The notes beneath the pieces are model-generated. The model was not told where the DNA came from. It did no database searches and was given only the letters and a program-made list of their open reading frames with translations. A program made the translations under genes and the position numbers. 64,000 nucleotides of DNA from CAVURS01 sp963834425. GTDB lineage: Bacteria > Actinomycetota > Actinomycetes > Actinomycetales > CAVURS01. This document shows, piece after piece, positions 9,221 through 17,596 of the stretch (position 1 is its first letter; each line of letters starts with the position of its first letter). The stretch lies in contig CAWIBR010000013.1 of NCBI GenBank assembly GCA_963834425.1, positions 1,302,001 to 1,366,000 of the forward strand, written 5' to 3'.

Positions 9221-10180
9221 CTAAGGAATCGGCGCCCCAGCAACCGGATCGGGTACGACGACGGTCCCGGTCTCGCCGCGGACCGCGGCGTCCAAGCGGT
9301 CGAGCTTGCCGATCACGGCCCGCTGGCCCCCGGTCTCGACGAACCGGCAGGCGGCCTCGACCTTCGGGCCCATCGACCCGCCGCCGAAGTGACCCTGCGC
9401 GGCGTACTCACGCATCTGCCCGACGGTCACCTCGCCCACCTGCTCGGCCTCCGGCGTGCCGAAGCGCAGGACCGCCGCCTCGACATCGGTGGCGATCATG
9501 AGCACGTCGGCCTCGATCTGGCTGCCGAACAGCGCAGCGGTGAGGTCCTTGTCGATCACGGCCGGCACACCCCGCACCGAGCCGTCGGGCTCGCGCACGC
9601 AGGGGATCCCGCCTCCGCCCGCGGCGATGACGACGAAACCGTTGTCCACCAACGTTTTCACGGCATGGAAGTCGATCATCCGGCGCGGCTCGGGCGACGC
9701 GACGACTCGTCGCCAGCCGCGCTCACCGCGGTCCTGCCACACCTCACCGTGCTCGACCAGGAGGGCGGCGTCCTCGGCCGGCAGGTATCGCCCGATCGGC
9801 TTGGTCGGCTTCACGAAACCCGGATCGTCGGCGTCCACCACCGTGCGGCTGACGACCGCGCACACGTGGAGCGGCAACGAGCGCCGGGCCAGCGAGCGCT
9901 CCAGGGCGCTGGAGATGACGAACCCGATCGTCGCCTGGGTCATCGCGTCGCACCAGTCGAGCGGCATCGGCGCGACCACCGCCGCGGCGAGCTCGTTCAT
10001 CAGCAGGAGGTTCCCGACCTGCGGTCCGTTGCCATGCGTCAGCACGACTTGGTGCCCGTCGGCCGCGACGGTCGCGATGTGCTCGGCCGCGATGCCGATC
10101 GCCGCGATCTGGTCGGCCGGGCTCGAGCCGCCCTCGGCGGACGTCAACGCGTTGCCCCCGAGGGCGATGAGCACTCGCAC
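9221..10180 (-). CDS. arcC: Carbamate kinase
   Basis: 319 residues. Makes ATP from carbamoyl phosphate and ADP, or runs in reverse. It starts RVLIALGGNALTS and has THGNGPQVGNLL, FVKPTKPIGRY, AAGGGGIPCVRE, VIDKDLTAALF and GGSMGPKVEAA, all strong ArcC signatures. No arcA, arcB or agmatine deiminase gene is nearby, so the usual fermentative role is not supported by context. Carbamoyl phosphate could link it to the carAB genes elsewhere in the window, or it may serve nitrogen metabolism; this is inference. It probably shares a transcript with hisF downstream. Confidence 0.92.
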   Translation of the reverse strand: MRVLIALGGNALTSAEGGSSPADQIAAIGIAAEHIATVAADGHQVVLTHGNGPQVGNLLLMNELAAAVVAPMPLDWCDAMTQATIGFVISSALERSLARRSLPLHVCAVVSRTVVDADDPGFVKPTKPIGRYLPAEDAALLVEHGEVWQDRGERGWRRVVASPEPRRMIDFHAVKTLVDNGFVVIAAGGGGIPCVREPDGSVRGVPAVIDKDLTAALFGSQIEADVLMIATDVEAAVLRFGTPEAEQVGEVTVGQMREYAAQGHFGGGSMGPKVEAACRFVETGGQRAVIGKLDRLDAAVRGETGTVVVPDPVAGAPIP

Positions 10181-10211
10181 CCGCCGGACGGTACGCCGCT
10201 AACCTCGCCGG

Positions 10212-10763
10212 GTGCCGGACCTCAGCCTTCCCGCGGCCCTGGCGCGGCGACTGCGTGAGTCGCCGGCGCGGGCCGGCAGCTGCCGCGTGCTGGCCGTGGA
10301 CGGGCCCAGCGGAGCCGGCAAGAGCACCCTCGCGAACGCCGTCGCTGCTGAGCTCAACGCCCAGGTGGTGCGCATCGACGACCTGATCCCGGGATGGGAC
10401 GGCCTCGACGTCGCGGCACCGATCGTCCTGCGCGACGTGCTCGAGCCGATCGCCGAGGGCCGGGATGGCGCCTTCCGCCGCTACGACTGGGACCACCACG
10501 AGTACGCCGAGTGGCGACCGGTGCCGCTCGCGGCGTACCTCGTGGTGGAGGGGTGCGCGTCCGGGAGCCGGATCGTGGCGCCGTACCTGTCGTTGCTGGT
10601 CTGGGTCGACGCGCCGCTGGAGCTGAGGTTCGAGCGCGGCATGGAGCGCGACGGCGAGACCTTCCGGCCCTACTGGGAGCGCTGGGAGGAGCAGTCGAGC
10701 GCGCTGTTCGCCGCCGAGGGAACCGCCGGGCGGGCCGACGTCCTCGTCGACGGCGACCGCTAG
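10212..10763 (+). CDS. P-loop nucleoside/uridine kinase-like protein
   Basis: 183 residues from a GTG at 10212. Walker A is GPSGAGKST near residue 32. RIDDLIPGWDG resembles the DD(F/L)Y-type substrate loop of uridine and cytidine kinases, and YDWDHHEYAEW plus VVEGCASGS follow. It belongs to the AAA_18/uridine-kinase-like group of actinobacterial proteins whose substrate is not established. It is transcribed away from the carbamate kinase gene (31 bp divergent gap). Its stop overlaps that of the convergent lipoprotein gene by 4 bp (CTAG shared by both stops). Confidence 0.72.
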   Translation: MPDLSLPAALARRLRESPARAGSCRVLAVDGPSGAGKSTLANAVAAELNAQVVRIDDLIPGWDGLDVAAPIVLRDVLEPIAEGRDGAFRRYDWDHHEYAEWRPVPLAAYLVVEGCASGSRIVAPYLSLLVWVDAPLELRFERGMERDGETFRPYWERWEEQSSALFAAEGTAGRADVLVDGDR

Positions 10764-11566
10764 GGAGTGCTGGCCGCCGCCGTCTGCGTGCCAACGGCGG
10801 TGCCGGCGGTCGCGATCTTCTTGGCGAAGACGGGAATCAGCTTGGTGCGCAAGGCAACCACGCTCTTGGGATCGCTCGACACGCCGTCGATGTAGAGCAA
10901 GCCCAGCACATTGCCGGCCGGGATCGCCACGATGTAGCCAGTGGTGCTGACCTTGTTCTTGTAGGTGATGTTCTGGTTGAGCACGACTGCTCCGGCGGGC
11001 AACCCGGCCGGCGCCTTGGTCGCCTTGACCGTGCCGGTGACGCCCTTGTCGAACTTGGTCTTCGGGCAGACCTTTGGCGCCGCCTTGTAGGACTTCAGGG
11101 CCGCCGCGACGCCGCCGGGGCGATAGGCCACGACCTCGCTCGCGACCTTGATCTGGGACATGGTCGGGTCCTGCGAGGCCCAGCCCTTGCTCAGCCAGGA
11201 CGACTGCAGGCGATCGACCCGGGCGAAGTCCGACGGGTCAACCTTGGTGTAGCCGCAGGCGATGAACGTCCGCACGCCCAGCCCGGTGCTCTCGGTCGCC
11301 GACTCCTTCTGGCGGACCAGCTTGACCTGCGCCGTCGTCAGCTGCGCCGCGGTCAAGGCCTTGCGGATCAGGGCCGCCGCCGTGGCCGAGGGCGTTGGGG
11401 TCGCAGTCGGCGTCGGCGTCGCTGTCGGCGTGACCACCGCGGTGCTCGTGGGCGTCGGGTCCTTGGCGGGATCACTGCCGCCCGAGCACCCGGTCACGGC
11501 AATGCCGATCAGGGCCGCCACGGCCGCGGCGGCCCCGGCGGCACGAACGGTCGTGCGCGCGTGCAT
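10760..11566 (-). CDS. Putative secreted lipoprotein
   Basis: 268 residues. The signal peptide at about 1-25 ends in the lipobox VTGC, so the protein should be anchored to the membrane by a lipidated cysteine. A Thr/Pro-rich linker (PTATPTPTATPTP) follows, then a globular domain of about 200 residues with two cysteines (FIACGY and PKVCPKT) that may form a disulfide. This layout resembles actinobacterial sensor-like or mycobacterial PknH-ectodomain-like lipoproteins, but I do not recognise a named domain. ATG 11566 is chosen for the signal peptide. No neighbour explains its role. Confidence 0.7.
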   Translation of the reverse strand: MHARTTVRAAGAAAAVAALIGIAVTGCSGGSDPAKDPTPTSTAVVTPTATPTPTATPTPSATAAALIRKALTAAQLTTAQVKLVRQKESATESTGLGVRTFIACGYTKVDPSDFARVDRLQSSWLSKGWASQDPTMSQIKVASEVVAYRPGGVAAALKSYKAAPKVCPKTKFDKGVTGTVKATKAPAGLPAGAVVLNQNITYKNKVSTTGYIVAIPAGNVLGLLYIDGVSSDPKSVVALRTKLIPVFAKKIATAGTAVGTQTAAASTP

Positions 11567-11737
11567 GTGCTCCTCTGTTGCTTTGCCGTGCTTCTGCGGG
11601 TTTCGCACCCCAAGCCCCCGCCCGGGTGACGTCGCATGGACGCTACCAGCGGAAATCGAGAAGGCCCCGCAAGCGGCGCACAGGTGACGCTCAGGAAGCC
11701 CGCGCCGCCGCGCCGCGTCCCCTTGTAGCCTCGGCCG

Positions 11738-12253
11738 ATGATGACCCCGGACACCAAGGACTGGACCTGGGTCCTGCAGACCCCGTGCCCCGAGTGCGGG
11801 TACGACGCAAAGGCCGTGCCGCCGGCGAGCATCGGCGACCGGGTGCGCGCCGCCCTTCCCCGCTGGGCGGTCGTGCTGGCCCGGCCGGACGTGCGGGAGC
11901 GTCCGGCGCCGGACGTCTGGTCCGCCGCGGAGTACGCCTGCCACACGCGCGACGTGTTCCGGATCTTCGACGGGCGGCTCGAGCTGATGCTCGCGGTCGA
12001 CGAAGCGCAGTTCGCCAACTGGGACCAGGACGCGACCGCGGTCGAGGAGCGCTACGACGCGCAGGACCCGGCCACGATCGGGCCCGAGCTGGCAGCGGCC
12101 GGAGTGGCCATCGCCGTCCGCTTCGACAGCGTGTCGGGCGCGGACTGGGATCGGGTGGCGCTGCGCAGCGACGGCGCCCGGTTCACAACGGCGTCGTTCG
12201 GTCGGTACTTCCTGCACGACGTCGAGCACCACCTGCACGACGTCCGCGGGTAA
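11738..12253 (+). CDS. DinB superfamily protein
   Basis: 171 residues. It begins with a short zinc-like CPECGYDA motif and continues with ERPAPDVWSAAEYACHTRDVFRIF. It ends with FGRYFLHDVEHHLHDV, a pattern of spaced histidines typical of the actinobacterial DinB-like four-helix family (methyltransferase-type DinB, thiol or metal dependent). The exact reaction is unknown. It is divergent from the lipoprotein gene and precedes the PseG-like gene by about 130 bp. That gap holds a small inverted pair (CCAAAA, 9 nt, TTTTGG near 12280) and no gene. Confidence 0.72.
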   Translation: MMTPDTKDWTWVLQTPCPECGYDAKAVPPASIGDRVRAALPRWAVVLARPDVRERPAPDVWSAAEYACHTRDVFRIFDGRLELMLAVDEAQFANWDQDATAVEERYDAQDPATIGPELAAAGVAIAVRFDSVSGADWDRVALRSDGARFTTASFGRYFLHDVEHHLHDVRG

Positions 12254-12385
12254 CCGGCGACATCGGCTGAGGGCGGCCAAAACCTTGGTGCTTTTGGGGC
12301 TGGTCCGACCTGCCCCACAAGGTCGATACTGCCGACCACAGCGCCGACCAGGCTGTCGATGACGCCAGCCGATTGAGGTGAGCGG

Positions 12386-13393
12386 ATGCGCCTGATGTCG
12401 ATCGTCGAGGCCACCCCGGCCACCGGCCTGGGGCGACTCGCCCGCAGCCTGGCCGTCGCCGAGGCGCTGCGCGAGCAGGGCCATGAGGTCGTCCTCACCG
12501 GCGACCTGGAGCTGCCCGCTGCGATCGCCATCGCCGAAGAGTCCGGCGAGGTGGTCGTCGCTGGCGACCACAGCCCCGTCGGGCTGGCCCGGGTCGCCGA
12601 GGAGCAGGGCGCGGAGCGTGTGCTCGTCGACTGCGCGGCGTACCCCGACGGGCTGGCCGACCTGCTCGCCGCGCGCGGGGTGCGGACCGCTTGCTTTCGG
12701 GACTCGCTCAACGGCTCGCACTCGGCGACCGGTGTCGACCTGATGATCGCTCCGGCGTGGAGTCCGGTCTCGTCGGTCGATGTGGCGGCCGATGGTTCGG
12801 TGCGCGCGAGCGGGCCCGACTACGCGCCGGTGCGGGTGGCAGCGCGGGAGGCGGCCGAGCGCCGCGAGGCTCGTGCCGGCGGCATGGGCGATCGACCGCG
12901 GCTCCTGGTCCTGCTCGGCGACGGGCGCCGCGCGGAGGCGATGTTGCCGGTGGCTCAGTGGGTGGCCAACAGCGACGTCAGCGCCGACGTGCTGTGCGTC
13001 GGCGGCACGGAGGTCCAGCGCCGTCGGGCCGAGGTGCAGTCGACCCGCCGGGTGCGGATCCTCGCGACCGGCTGGCGACCGGACCTGCCCCGGCTGGTCG
13101 CCGACCACGACCTCGTGGTGTCCTTCGGGCGGCGCTTCTCCTGGGAGGTCGCGTGCATCGGGACACCGATGGCCCTGCTCGCGGTCTCCCCTGCTGATGT
13201 CCCGGCGCTCGAGGCGACCGCCGATGTCGGCGCCGCGATCTGGCTCGGCCGGCCCGGCGACGCCCAGAGCCCGGCCGGGCGGCTGCGCACGGCGATGCGC
13301 GACGGCATGCGCCGCCGCGAGGTGGCCACCCAGGCCAGCCGACTGGTCGACGGCGGCGGCGCGGCCCGCGTCGCCGAGTTGCTGACCCGCTGA
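12386..13393 (+). CDS. PseG/SpsG-like GT-B fold protein
   Basis: 335 residues. The N-terminus reads TPATGLGRLARSLAVAEALREQGHEVV, matching the start of PseG/SpsG nucleotide-sugar hydrolases and related GT-B glycosyltransferases (G.GH..R...LA..L...GH.V). The C-terminal half has SFGRRFSWEVACIGTPMALLAVS, where the nucleotide-sugar site would be. In flagellated bacteria PseG makes pseudaminic acid; in actinobacteria similar proteins act on surface polysaccharides. No other sugar gene is nearby, so the substrate is unknown. ATG 12386 is preceded by TTGAGGTGAGCGG, a reasonable ribosome binding site. Confidence 0.6.
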   Translation: MRLMSIVEATPATGLGRLARSLAVAEALREQGHEVVLTGDLELPAAIAIAEESGEVVVAGDHSPVGLARVAEEQGAERVLVDCAAYPDGLADLLAARGVRTACFRDSLNGSHSATGVDLMIAPAWSPVSSVDVAADGSVRASGPDYAPVRVAAREAAERREARAGGMGDRPRLLVLLGDGRRAEAMLPVAQWVANSDVSADVLCVGGTEVQRRRAEVQSTRRVRILATGWRPDLPRLVADHDLVVSFGRRFSWEVACIGTPMALLAVSPADVPALEATADVGAAIWLGRPGDAQSPAGRLRTAMRDGMRRREVATQASRLVDGGGAARVAELLTR

Positions 13394-13436
13394 TCAGGGC
13401 CGCCGGCGCGGCCGCCTGATCTGCGCACGCGAGGCG

Positions 13437-14141
13437 TCAGCCGGTCGGAGGCTCCCAGACCGAGGCGTCGTGGGCGAACAGCACCCGCCGCGGGTCGAGG
13501 TCGAGCAGGCGGTCCATCCAGGCCGGCGTCATCGGCAACGGAGCAGCCGCGCCGTCGCGCCGGGCCGCGACGGCCATCGCGTCGGCCGCGAAATCCGACG
13601 CGCGCTCGTGCGACTGCCCGGCCAGGATCACCGTGCCGTCCTGACACCGGACGACGACCGACTGGTGGCCCTCCGTGTGACCCGGCGTCGGCAGGATGAA
13701 GACGTCCGGCAGGATCTCGGCCTCACCCTCGACCGCCTCGTAGCGGGCGCCGTCGTAGTCGACGAGTTCGGGGACGGTGTAGCTCTCGGACTGGGCGGCG
13801 GTCAGTTCCCGTCGCTGCACCACGATCGGCGTACCGGCCAGCAAGGGATTGCCGCCACAGTGGTCGAAGTGCAGGTGGCAGTTCGTGGCCAGCGTCACGT
13901 CGTCGAGGCGGGCGCCCGCGCGATCGAGCGCCTCCGGCAGCGCGACCCGGGCCGGTCGGTACCACTCCTCCGTCTCGGCCCCGGCGTCGCCGATGCCGGT
14001 GTCGAGCAGCAAGGTCCCGCGCTCATGCCGGATCAGGTAGCCCAGCACGACCTCGACGCGAGGCGTGCCCGTCCCGGTCTCCCGGGCCGGCCGGATGAAC
14101 GATCCCAACCGCAGGCGGGTGATATCGGCGATTTGCACCAT
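13437..14141 (-). CDS. Metallo-beta-lactamase fold hydrolase (AHL-lactonase-like)
   Basis: 234 residues. The zinc motif CHLHFDHCGGN (HxHxDH) is at about residue 88. LLLDTGIGD precedes it, and TPGHTEGHQSVV with FAHDAS provides the later ligands. The overall arrangement matches N-acyl homoserine lactonases and related hydrolases of the glyoxalase II superfamily. Whether it acts on lactones is not shown. ATG 14141 gives the usual short N-terminus; an upstream ATG near 14151 is out of frame. It is divergent from the small monooxygenase gene at 14207. Confidence 0.8.
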   Translation of the reverse strand: MVQIADITRLRLGSFIRPARETGTGTPRVEVVLGYLIRHERGTLLLDTGIGDAGAETEEWYRPARVALPEALDRAGARLDDVTLATNCHLHFDHCGGNPLLAGTPIVVQRRELTAAQSESYTVPELVDYDGARYEAVEGEAEILPDVFILPTPGHTEGHQSVVVRCQDGTVILAGQSHERASDFAADAMAVAARRDGAAAPLPMTPAWMDRLLDLDPRRVLFAHDASVWEPPTG

Positions 14142-14206
14142 CGGACCATCATGCCCGGCCCGGGCCCGAGCCACGGCGGCGGCCAGGACCGGGTTAGATC
14201 GGTCAG

Positions 14207-14512
14207 GTGATCCGTGAGCATGCCGTGCTGCCCGTCGTCCCTGGCCGCGAAGAGGCCTTCGAGGCCGCCCTGGATGAGGCACTGCCCCTCATCTCCGCCT
14301 CGCCCGGATTCCGGAGGCTCACCGTCTCGCGGGGCATCGAGACCCCGAACCACTACCTGCTCCTCGTGGAGTGGGACGACCTGGCCGCGCACACCGAGGG
14401 CTTCCGCGGCTCTGCGGCGTACGACGAGTGGCGCGCGTTGCTGCATCACTTCTACGAACCGTTCCCGGACGTCCAGCACTTCAGCGACGTGGCGGAGGTC
14501 TCGGCCCGATGA
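14207..14512 (+). CDS. Antibiotic biosynthesis monooxygenase (ABM) domain protein
   Basis: 101 residues, a single ABM/ferredoxin-like domain. It has PVVPGREEAFEAALDEALP, GFRRLTVSRGIETPNHYLLLVEWDD and HHFYEPFPDVQHF, the usual pattern of small cofactor-free monooxygenases or haem-binding dimers. The substrate cannot be told from sequence. It starts with GTG at 14207 and its stop directly abuts the GTG of the LLM oxidoreductase, so the two are translationally coupled. Confidence 0.82.
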   Translation: MIREHAVLPVVPGREEAFEAALDEALPLISASPGFRRLTVSRGIETPNHYLLLVEWDDLAAHTEGFRGSAAYDEWRALLHHFYEPFPDVQHFSDVAEVSAR

Positions 14513-15331
14513 GTGACGTCGACCGCCCGGTCAGCGCCCGCGACAACGCTGGGCGTCGTCTTCCTGCCCTCCACCGCACCCGAGCGACTGGAAGGCGTTG
14601 CCCGACAGGCGGATCGGTCCGGGCTTCCCGAGATCTGGCTCTGGGAGGACTGCTTCAAGGAGAGCGGTATCGCGCCGGCCGCGGCCGTGCTGGCCTGGAC
14701 GTCACGGGTGCGGGTCGGGATCGGGCTGTTGCCCGTGCCCCTGCGCAACGTCGCCGCCACGGCGATGGAGATCGCCACGCTGCAGCGACTCTTCCCGGGC
14801 CGGGTGACCGCTGGCATCGGTCATGGCGTCCAAGAGTGGATGGCCCAGGTCGGCGCCCGGCCGGAATCGCCGATGACCCTGCTGCGCGAGTACACGACCG
14901 CCTTGACCGCACTGCTGGCCGGCGAGCGACTGACGACCTCGGGGCGCTACGTCCACCTCGACGACGTCGCGCTGGACTGGCCCCCACTCGAACCGGCCCC
15001 GCTGCTGGTGGGCGCCGTCGGGCCGAAGTCCCTGGCTCTCGCGGGCGAGCTCTCCGACGGCACCATCCTGACCGGCGGCAGCACTCCCGAGCAGGCCGCC
15101 GCCGCACGCGCGATCATCGATCCCGCGGCCGCGGCGGCCGGTCGCAGCCGGCCGAGCCTGGTCGCCTTCCTGGAGCCCGAGGCTGGAGCGGACGCGGCGA
15201 CGGTGGCGGACGGCGTACGTCGGCTGGCCGACGCCGGCGCGGACACCGTTGCGGTGCAACCCGATCCGGACGAGAGTGACCTTGAGGGGTTCGTCCGGTT
15301 CATCGCCGAGGACGTCGCAGCCCAGCTCTGA
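14513..15331 (+). CDS. LLM-class (luciferase-like) F420/flavin-dependent oxidoreductase
   Basis: 272 residues. A bacterial-luciferase-like TIM barrel: LGVVFLPSTAPERL, EIWLWEDCF, VRVGIGLLPVPLRNVAATAMEIATL, GRVTAGIGHG and LLVGAVGPKSLALAGELSDG. The family uses F420 or FMN to reduce or oxygenate organic substrates, and actinobacteria encode many. The exact substrate is unknown. It is coupled to the ABM-domain gene upstream, suggesting the pair act on a shared or competing substrate. It ends about 50 bp before the convergent mobA-like gene. Confidence 0.85.
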   Translation: MTSTARSAPATTLGVVFLPSTAPERLEGVARQADRSGLPEIWLWEDCFKESGIAPAAAVLAWTSRVRVGIGLLPVPLRNVAATAMEIATLQRLFPGRVTAGIGHGVQEWMAQVGARPESPMTLLREYTTALTALLAGERLTTSGRYVHLDDVALDWPPLEPAPLLVGAVGPKSLALAGELSDGTILTGGSTPEQAAAARAIIDPAAAAAGRSRPSLVAFLEPEAGADAATVADGVRRLADAGADTVAVQPDPDESDLEGFVRFIAEDVAAQL

Positions 15332-15354
15332 CCGGACGGCGTTCGCCTCGCGGT

Positions 15355-15386
15355 GGTCACCGGGTCACCGGGTCACCGGGTCACGG
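15355..15386. repeat. Short tandem repeat, GGTCACCG x4
   Basis: Four consecutive 8-bp units GGTCACCG, the last degenerate as GGTCACGG, lie between the convergent LLM oxidoreductase and the mobA-like gene. The mobA-like stop codon falls inside the array. This is one of three short arrays of four units at gene borders in the window. Confidence 0.7.
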
Positions 15387-15936
15387 GGTCAGCTGGTCGG
15401 GCGTGTCGACGTCACGGGGATCGCCCAGACCAGTGCAGTCCACCTCCAGCACGCTCTCCGGGTGGGCGCGCAGCCAGGCCTTGGCCGCAACGTCGCCCTC
15501 GGCCAGCGCGGCGACTTCGCTCCAGACCGACCGGCCCAACACCACCGGATGACCGCGACGACCGTCGTACGTCGCGATCGCCGCCGGTGACCCCTGGCCG
15601 GCCTCGACCAGCCGACGGACCGCGGTCGGTGTGATCCAGGGCGTGTCCACGAGCAGGACCACCACGGCTGGACGCGTCGGTGTCGGTGACCGCGGCCAGG
15701 CCGGCTCGCAACGACGAGCCCATCCCGGTGGCCCAGAACGGGTTTGACACGACCTCGGCGCCGGCAACGGTCAGCGGAACGGCGCCCGAGACGACGACGA
15801 CGGGCGAGCAGCCGCCCTCGGTCAGGATCCGGACGGCCCGGTCCACCAGCCGCTCGCCCTCGAGCTCCACCACGGCCTTCGGTCCGCCGAAGCGTCGCCC
15901 CTCCCCCGCGGCCAGCACCAGACCGGCGACGCTCAC
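15381..15936 (-). CDS. MobA/MocA-like nucleotidyltransferase (frameshifted)
   Basis: The N-terminal part reads GLVLAAGEGRRFGGPKAVVELEG, the NTP-binding start of molybdenum-cofactor guanylyl/cytidylyl transferases, then SNPFWATGMGSSLRAGL. The second half continues in another frame with VVVLLVDTPWITPTAVRRL, GHPVVLGR and GDPRDVDTPDQL. The frames join near 15675-15690 if one base is removed, giving about 184 residues. Its GTG at 15936 overlaps the XdhC stop. MocA-type enzymes finish the cofactor that XdhC inserts, so the pair fits molybdenum hydroxylase maturation. No xanthine dehydrogenase structural gene is in the window. Confidence 0.82.
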
Positions 15937-17114
15937 GCCGTGGCGCCCTCGGGCAGTGCGCCGGTCTCCGGCGGGGAACCGCGGTCCAGGTCGGAGCCGT
16001 GGTGGATCGGTCCGCGCAGCACGCCCAGCCGCTGTCCGGACCCACCCCATCGAGCCTGGACGATCTCGGCGGCGACCGAGACGGCCGTCTCCTCCGGCGT
16101 ACGGGCGCCGATGTCGAGCCCGATCGGCGAGGCCAGCCGACTCAGCTCCTGGTCGCTGAGACCGATCTCGCGAAGTCGGCCGAGCCGGTCCTCGTGGGTG
16201 CGTCGCGACCCCATCGCCCCGATGTACGCCGCGGGGGTGCGCAGCGCGATCTCGAGCAGCGGCACGTCGAACTTGGGGTCGTGGGTCAGCACGCAGAGCG
16301 CCGTCCGGGCGTCCACCCGACCAGCGGCGAACTCCTGGGCCAGATAGCGGTGCGGCCACTCCACGACCACCTCGTCCGCTTCGGGGAACCGGCGGGCGGT
16401 CGCGAAGACCGGGCGGGCGTCGCACACCGTCACGTGGTAGCCGAGGAATGCCCCCACCCGAGCCACCGCCGCCGCGAAGTCGATGGCGCCGAAGACGAGC
16501 ATCCGCGGCGGCGGGGCCATCGACTCGACCAGGACCGCGAGGGTGTCCAGCCGGCGCTCGCCGTCCGGGCCGAGCCGCAGGGTCGTGGTGTGGCCGGCGG
16601 CCAAGAGGCCGCGGGCGTCGTCGCTCACCGCGGCATCGAGCCGGGCCGAGCCCAGGGTTCCAGCCGTGCGATCCGGCCAGACGACCAGCCGCGCCCCGAG
16701 CGGCACATCGGCACCCTCCGGTCGTTCGACGACGGTTGCGATGGCGACCGGCTCGTGGCGCTCGACCGACTCGGCGATCGCCTCAAGCTCCGGAAACCGC
16801 TGGCGGTCAATGGATTCGACCAGGATGTCCATGATCCCGCCGCAGGTCAGGCCGACGGCGAAGGCGTCGTCGTCACTGACACCGTAACGCTGGACGACCG
16901 CCTCACCGCCCGCGATCACCCGTTGGGCCAGCTCGTAGACCGCACCTTCAACGCAGCCGCCGGACACACTGCCGACCGCCTCGCCGTCGACCGAGACGGC
17001 CATCGCTGCACCGGCTGGGCGGGGTGCGCTCCGCCAGGTGCGGACGACGGTGGCCAGGCCAAAGGTCTGGCCCGATCGCCAGAGCCGGACCACGTCGTCA
17101 ATGACGTCACGCAC
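15933..17114 (-). CDS. XdhC/CoxI family molybdenum hydroxylase maturation protein
   Basis: 393 residues. The XdhC/CoxI N-terminal domain contains APRPAGAAMAVSVDGEAVGSVSGGCVEGAVYELA and LTCGGIMDILVE. The C-terminal Rossmann domain contains MLVFGAIDFAAAVARVGAFLGY, LTHDPKFDVPLL and YIGAMGSRRTHEDR. XdhC binds molybdenum cofactor and helps sulfurate and insert it into xanthine dehydrogenase or CO dehydrogenase type enzymes. It is coupled to the MobA-like gene. The apoenzyme genes must lie elsewhere. Confidence 0.92.
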   Translation of the reverse strand: MRDVIDDVVRLWRSGQTFGLATVVRTWRSAPRPAGAAMAVSVDGEAVGSVSGGCVEGAVYELAQRVIAGGEAVVQRYGVSDDDAFAVGLTCGGIMDILVESIDRQRFPELEAIAESVERHEPVAIATVVERPEGADVPLGARLVVWPDRTAGTLGSARLDAAVSDDARGLLAAGHTTTLRLGPDGERRLDTLAVLVESMAPPPRMLVFGAIDFAAAVARVGAFLGYHVTVCDARPVFATARRFPEADEVVVEWPHRYLAQEFAAGRVDARTALCVLTHDPKFDVPLLEIALRTPAAYIGAMGSRRTHEDRLGRLREIGLSDQELSRLASPIGLDIGARTPEETAVSVAAEIVQARWGGSGQRLGVLRGPIHHGSDLDRGSPPETGALPEGATA

Positions 17115-17139
17115 AGATGTCTCCTCGCTCGTAGCCAGC

Positions 17140-17580
17140 CTAACCAGCGGAAGGCTCGGGCCCGGCGTGAGCGTCCACGAGCCGGGCCAGCCGCGAGGCC
17201 TCGGCCCGACCGTGCTCGCCGTCGGCCTTCTGGATCGCCATCACCGCGATCGTGTCCCCGTCGTCCAGGTCAAGGGAGACCCATGGTGCCCCGACCTGCA
17301 GGTGGACGCCGACGATCTCGGCCCACGCGAGTGTGCGGGTGGTCATCAGGTTGCGCACGACCAGCCCCTGCGGACCCGGTGCGGCGGACAGACTCGCGTA
17401 GCGCCACATCAGCCACGCGACGGCCAGCCCGAACGCGGCGATGCCGATCCGGTCCCCCGCCCCGGCGTCCGGCACGAACGCGCCGATCGCGCCGAACAGC
17501 AGGATCGACACGACGGCAACGGTGATCGCGACCGCGCGAGCCCGGCGCGGCCGGAAGGTCCGCTCGTCGTCCGCGCTCAA
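17140..17580 (-). CDS. PH-domain membrane protein
   Basis: 146 residues. A basic N-terminus is followed by two membrane helices (about 15-35 and 42-60), then a bacterial PH-like domain with GLVVRNLMTTRTLAWAEIVGVHLQVGAPWVSLDLDDGDTIAVMAIQKAD. Proteins of this form follow hisG in many actinobacteria; the function is unknown. Here the hisG stop is 17 bp upstream on the same strand, consistent with one transcript hisE-hisG-PH. Confidence 0.83.
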   Translation of the reverse strand: MSADDERTFRPRRARAVAITVAVVSILLFGAIGAFVPDAGAGDRIGIAAFGLAVAWLMWRYASLSAAPGPQGLVVRNLMTTRTLAWAEIVGVHLQVGAPWVSLDLDDGDTIAVMAIQKADGEHGRAEASRLARLVDAHAGPEPSAG

Positions 17581-17596
17581 CAGCTCACCAACGGGT

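Noticed and set aside
12276..12300. CCAAAA-N9-TTTTGG as an operator for the PseG-like gene
   Set aside because: The arms are only six bases and the spacing is short. Too weak to report as a feature.
15355..15386. CRISPR-like array
   Set aside because: Units are 8 bp with no spacers, so it is a simple tandem repeat. The same holds for 20598-20633 and 31603-31638.
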